Origin: Ligilactobacillus saerimneri DSM 16049 | GTDB lineage: Bacteria > Bacillota > Bacilli > Lactobacillales > Lactobacillaceae | NCBI RefSeq assembly: GCF_000423265.1 | Contig: NZ_AUHQ01000016.1 | Location: 1-45,607 of the forward strand | Reading direction: 5' to 3' | Length of the DNA stretch: 45,607 nt | In this document: piece by piece, positions 43,945 to 45,607 of the stretch | Layout of the letters: the number at the start of each line of letters is the position of its first letter | Position numbering within the stretch: the stretch's first letter is position 1 | Notes under the pieces: model-generated | What the model saw: only the letters and a program-made list of their open reading frames with translations | Databases searched by the model: none | Told to the model about the DNA's origin: nothing | Program-made: the position numbers and the translations under genes

Positions 43945-44286
43945 TCAACCGCGATAATTTTTCCACGAAATTGTCTGTGGCAAATTCCTATTCCCGATAA
44001 TCTCTGGCTTGCCACTGTTTTTATCATTTTTATTGTTAAATAGTTTGTCTGACTTCTGGCGATTGCACTGCCAGTGAGCCAGCTGTAGGTTGTCTATCGC
44101 TGATGGATGACCACCTTTGCTGATTGGAATTATGTGATCAATGACTGGACTCAATGGATCTGGTGGCTTGAGTTTCTTGTCGACTGGCTTGCCACAGATA
44201 CCACAGAGAGTAGCAGTCATTAGTATTCTTTTCTTGTTCTTATCGAAAGCAGTACGATGCTTCCCGACCCTATCCGCCCGGCGCAT
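43945..44286 (-). CDS. phage HNH endonuclease
   Basis: A 113-residue HNH nuclease with CGICGKPVD (28-36), DHIIPISKGG (50-59), N66-LQLAHWQCN (His71, Cys74). Such proteins act with terminase at cos in many siphophages. GGGGAGG site before the ATG. It lies between the methylase and the portal. Confidence 0.88.
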   Translation of the reverse strand: MRRADRVGKHRTAFDKNKKRILMTATLCGICGKPVDKKLKPPDPLSPVIDHIIPISKGGHPSAIDNLQLAHWQCNRQKSDKLFNNKNDKNSGKPEIIGNRNLPQTISWKNYRG

Positions 44287-44308
44287 TGAATCACCTCCCC
44301 GGGGGTAT

Positions 44309-45154
44309 TTAATTGTTTTTAATCATATACAGACGCTCATACTTCGATGTCTGTTGTCCACGACCCAAAGTGCCGTGGGCCTTTTTAAACTCGAAAGCAA
44401 TTTCAAAACGTGGGTCTGTAATCACATAGCTTGAAACAATTACAATATTTTTCTTTGCCATCTCCACACACCAATCGTAAAACGACTGATGATCGAACTT
44501 AAAATTGTATAAGTTCTTTGTATTCTCATACGGTGGGTCAAGATAAAAAATAGCATTCTCTACATTTGAGAATGCTTTGTAATCGTGATTGGTAACTTCC
44601 AGTTGTTGCAGACGTTCCAGTTGTTGCAGACGTTCCAGTTGTTCTAATCTGGTGGCCGTCTTGTATGTTTCTGTTCGTTTATAACCACCAAAAACGTCAT
44701 GCTCTTTTATAATTCTAGTCGCAAGATTATATTTTTCATCAGACCATTTTTCGCCATATAAATAACTCCTTGAGGTGTTGCCAAAGGAATTGATCAACAA
44801 TTTCAGTCTGTCATCTACCGTTTCGTTTTTCTTATCGCGGATGATAAAAAAATCATCTCGAGAAACAATTAATGTTTTGAGCCACTCGCGGTCTTGCGAA
44901 ACAACTCGCATAAACATTTCTGTGATATTGCTGTCTAAGTCATTGTAATGTACTGGAATTCCATTCAATAACAGCTCTGCAGTAATTGCACCACCGCCAC
45001 CAAAAACATCATAAACTGGTAAGCCAGTCCCAAAGTTTTGTTTAATTATTTCTACAATTTTTTTAGATATTTTTTTCTTGCTTCCTATATAAGGGAGCCC
45101 AATTGGTTTCCCTTTCCTGATCTTTTTTTCATCCAATTTCAAAAAATGACTCAT
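44309..45154 (-). CDS. DNA adenine methylase (Dam/D12 class)
   Basis: A 281-residue N6-adenine methyltransferase of the D12 (Dam-like) class, probably protecting phage DNA from host restriction. It has PIGLPYIGSKKKI (17-29, motif X), VYDVFGGGGAIT (47-58, motif I) and DPPY (206-209, motif IV). Between them an uninterrupted leucine repeat (170-186, LEQLERLQQLERLQQLE) is encoded by an 18-bp tandem repeat. G+C is low (33% in 44701-44800), unlike the portal next door, so this looks like a separately acquired gene. GAGGAG site before ATG 45154. Confidence 0.9.
   Translation of the reverse strand: MSHFLKLDEKKIRKGKPIGLPYIGSKKKISKKIVEIIKQNFGTGLPVYDVFGGGGAITAELLLNGIPVHYNDLDSNITEMFMRVVSQDREWLKTLIVSRDDFFIIRDKKNETVDDRLKLLINSFGNTSRSYLYGEKWSDEKYNLATRIIKEHDVFGGYKRTETYKTATRLEQLERLQQLERLQQLEVTNHDYKAFSNVENAIFYLDPPYENTKNLYNFKFDHQSFYDWCVEMAKKNIVIVSSYVITDPRFEIAFEFKKAHGTLGRGQQTSKYERLYMIKNN
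44599..44643. repeat. 18-bp in-frame tandem repeat in the methylase gene
   Basis: Unit CCAGTTGTTGCAGACGTT, two perfect copies (44599-44616, 44617-44634) and half of a third (44635-44643). Each unit codes for six residues, so copy-number change keeps the frame. Confidence 0.85.
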
Positions 45155-45168
45155 AAAATCTCCTCAAT

Positions 45169-45198
45169 AAAAAAGCCTACCCGTTGCCGTGGGTAGGC
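45169..45198 (-). terminator. intrinsic terminator ahead of the methylase
   Basis: Minus-strand GCCTACCC/GGGTAGGC stem with an eight-base loop, followed by six T. It precedes the methylase start by only 15 bp. Confidence 0.85.
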
Positions 45199-45228
45199 AT
45201 GTATATGATTAGCTGGAGGCTTAATTTT

Positions 45229-45282
45229 ATGAGCAAGCCAACTCAGTGTACATCATGGTACACACACTATCTTAAAGAATGA
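45229..45282 (+). other. 17-codon plus-strand frame with good ribosome site
   Basis: ATG at 45229 follows GGAGG by nine bases and encodes MSKPTQCTSWYTHYLKE. No promoter was recognised and the strand opposes the phage operon, so a real peptide is doubtful. Confidence 0.15.
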
Positions 45283-45320
45283 TCTGAGTAGAAAGATCTT
45301 ACCAATCTTTCTACACTACC

Positions 45321-45364
45321 AATATAACTTATTTCTCTGCACGAAATCTGCACAAATTCTGCAC
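45321..45364 (-). promoter_or_regulatory. phased iterons and putative late promoter
   Basis: Three copies of GTGCAGA (minus strand; 45358-45364, 45347-45353, 45336-45342) at an exact 11-bp period, then TATATT (45321-45326). The normal -35 position falls inside the iterons, as expected for an activator-dependent promoter. Confidence 0.45.
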
Positions 45365-45368
45365 GGAT

Positions 45369-45551
45369 TTATAATTGACTTAATCGTTCCTCAATCATCG
45401 CTTTTAATTCTAACAGATCATTTTTGCTGGCAAGCTCTCTGACGTATTTTTTAGCATAGGAACGATATTGGTACAGACGTTTCTTTTCCTTGTTTTTGTC
45501 GTCCCATTTTTTGTTAGCTTTCTTTTTTGCATCACTTAATTTGGTCGTCAT
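45369..45551 (-). CDS. small basic phage protein, unknown
   Basis: A 60-residue, lysine-rich, helical protein (SDAKKKANKKWDDKNKEKKR, then YRSYAKKYVRELASKNDLLE). Similar short proteins are widespread in Firmicute phages and other mobile elements but have no assigned role. It overlaps the end of the upstream gene by 20 bp and lies just before the iterons. Confidence 0.7.
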   Translation of the reverse strand: MTTKLSDAKKKANKKWDDKNKEKKRLYQYRSYAKKYVRELASKNDLLELKAMIEERLSQL

Positions 45552-45607
45552 CTTTTAGTACATCCTTTAACTCTTGATTGCGTTTTTTAACTTTCTTATA
45601 TCGCGCT
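45532..45607 (-). CDS. partial phage gene, C-terminal end
   Basis: The last 24 codons (RYKKVKKRNQELKDVLKDDD then QIK and stop) of a gene entering from the right edge. Charged and helical, no family recognised. It probably shares a transcript with the 60-residue gene it overlaps. Confidence 0.55.
   Translation of the reverse strand, partial: ARYKKVKKRNQELKDVLKDDDQIK

Larger units (their letters stand above)
45169..45314 (-). ncRNA. candidate small RNA or late-operon leader
   Basis: A stretch with three stem-loops on the minus strand: arms 45305-45314/45288-45297 (perfect 10 bp, loop seven), 45258-45263/45246-45251 (perfect 6 bp), and the terminator 45169-45198. A -10-like TATATT lies seven bases before 45314. 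It has no protein-coding frame on the minus strand of note. Either a terminated RNA or a leader whose terminator is overcome. Confidence 0.35.
27798..45607 (-). mobile_element. siphovirus prophage, late half (partial)
   Basis: A continuous minus-strand run of phage packaging, head, tail and lysis genes from the right edge of the window to the endolysin terminator. Base composition is visibly richer in G+C than the neighbouring host genes over most structural genes. Integrase, repressor and replication genes are not in view. The left attachment site must lie between rpsU and 27798 if the decayed gene is host, or closer to rpsU if it is phage; I could not identify a core. Confidence 0.9.

Noticed and set aside
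43841-43966. 42-codon N-terminal extension of the portal
   Set aside because: Runs through the GC-rich inverted repeats and has no ribosome site, while the ATG at 43840 has AAAGGAG.
45199-45320. tRNA gene in the late leader
   Set aside because: Stem-loops do not form a cloverleaf; no T-loop consensus or CCA end could be found.

Overview
The window looks like a chromosome segment of a low-to-mid-GC lactic acid bacterium (Lactobacillaceae; genus not resolved). The housekeeping proteins, the gene order (rluB-scpB-scpA-ribT-xerD-cvfB; pyk-pfkA-dnaE; trmK-rpoD-dnaG-glyS-glyQ-recO-era-dgkA-ybeY-phoH; yqeY-rpsU), the strong AGGAGG-type ribosome sites, a glycine T-box leader and a CcpA-type cre site all fit Lactobacillales. 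Almost everything is on the minus strand. The only clear host genes on the plus strand are a small DUF2929-type protein (11539-11727) and an MFS exporter (18219-19427).

Region 1 (1-27364) is core chromosome. Bases 1-143 hold no recognisable gene, only a short inverted repeat (6-13/22-29). Bases 144-4860 carry RNA modification, condensin partners, a Xer recombinase, an S1-type RNA-binding protein and a DUF441 membrane protein. Bases 5026-11325 carry glycolytic pyk and pfkA behind dnaE, with a cre-like site upstream. Bases 11792-14877 carry pepT, a Nif3-like protein and trmK. Bases 15047-22740 carry the macromolecular synthesis genes dnaG-rpoD and T-box-controlled glyQ-glyS, separated by the plus-strand MFS gene. 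Bases 22812-27258 carry recO, era, dgkA, ybeY, phoH, yqeY and rpsU. Several essential genes start at TTG or GTG codons with excellent Shine-Dalgarno sites.

Region 2 (27365-27884) is the junction. It holds a decayed minus-strand reading frame with two in-frame stops, an isolated palindrome resembling a lactobacillus type I-E CRISPR repeat, and the terminator of the phage lysis module.

Region 3 (27885-45607, continuing past the window) is the late half of a siphovirus prophage, read right to left: small basic protein, structured leader with terminator, DNA adenine methylase, HNH nuclease, candidate cos region, portal, minor head protein, small AT-rich gene with its own terminator, large terminase, scaffold, capsid, head-tail connectors, tail tube, frameshifted tail chaperones, tape measure, Dit, Tal fused to a GH25 muramidase, baseplate-like proteins, holin, and a GH25-SH3 endolysin. 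No integrase, repressor or replication genes are in view, so most early genes lie beyond the right edge.

The most unusual block is 41254-42618. The minor head protein has an AT-rich C-terminal extension that looks like a polymorphic toxin domain, followed at once by a small AT-rich gene (candidate immunity protein) and a terminator, with the large terminase displaced downstream of it. Two intrinsic terminators inside one late operon, plus a hairpin-rich leader next to three 11-bp-phased iterons at 45336-45364, suggest activator-controlled and possibly antiterminated late transcription.
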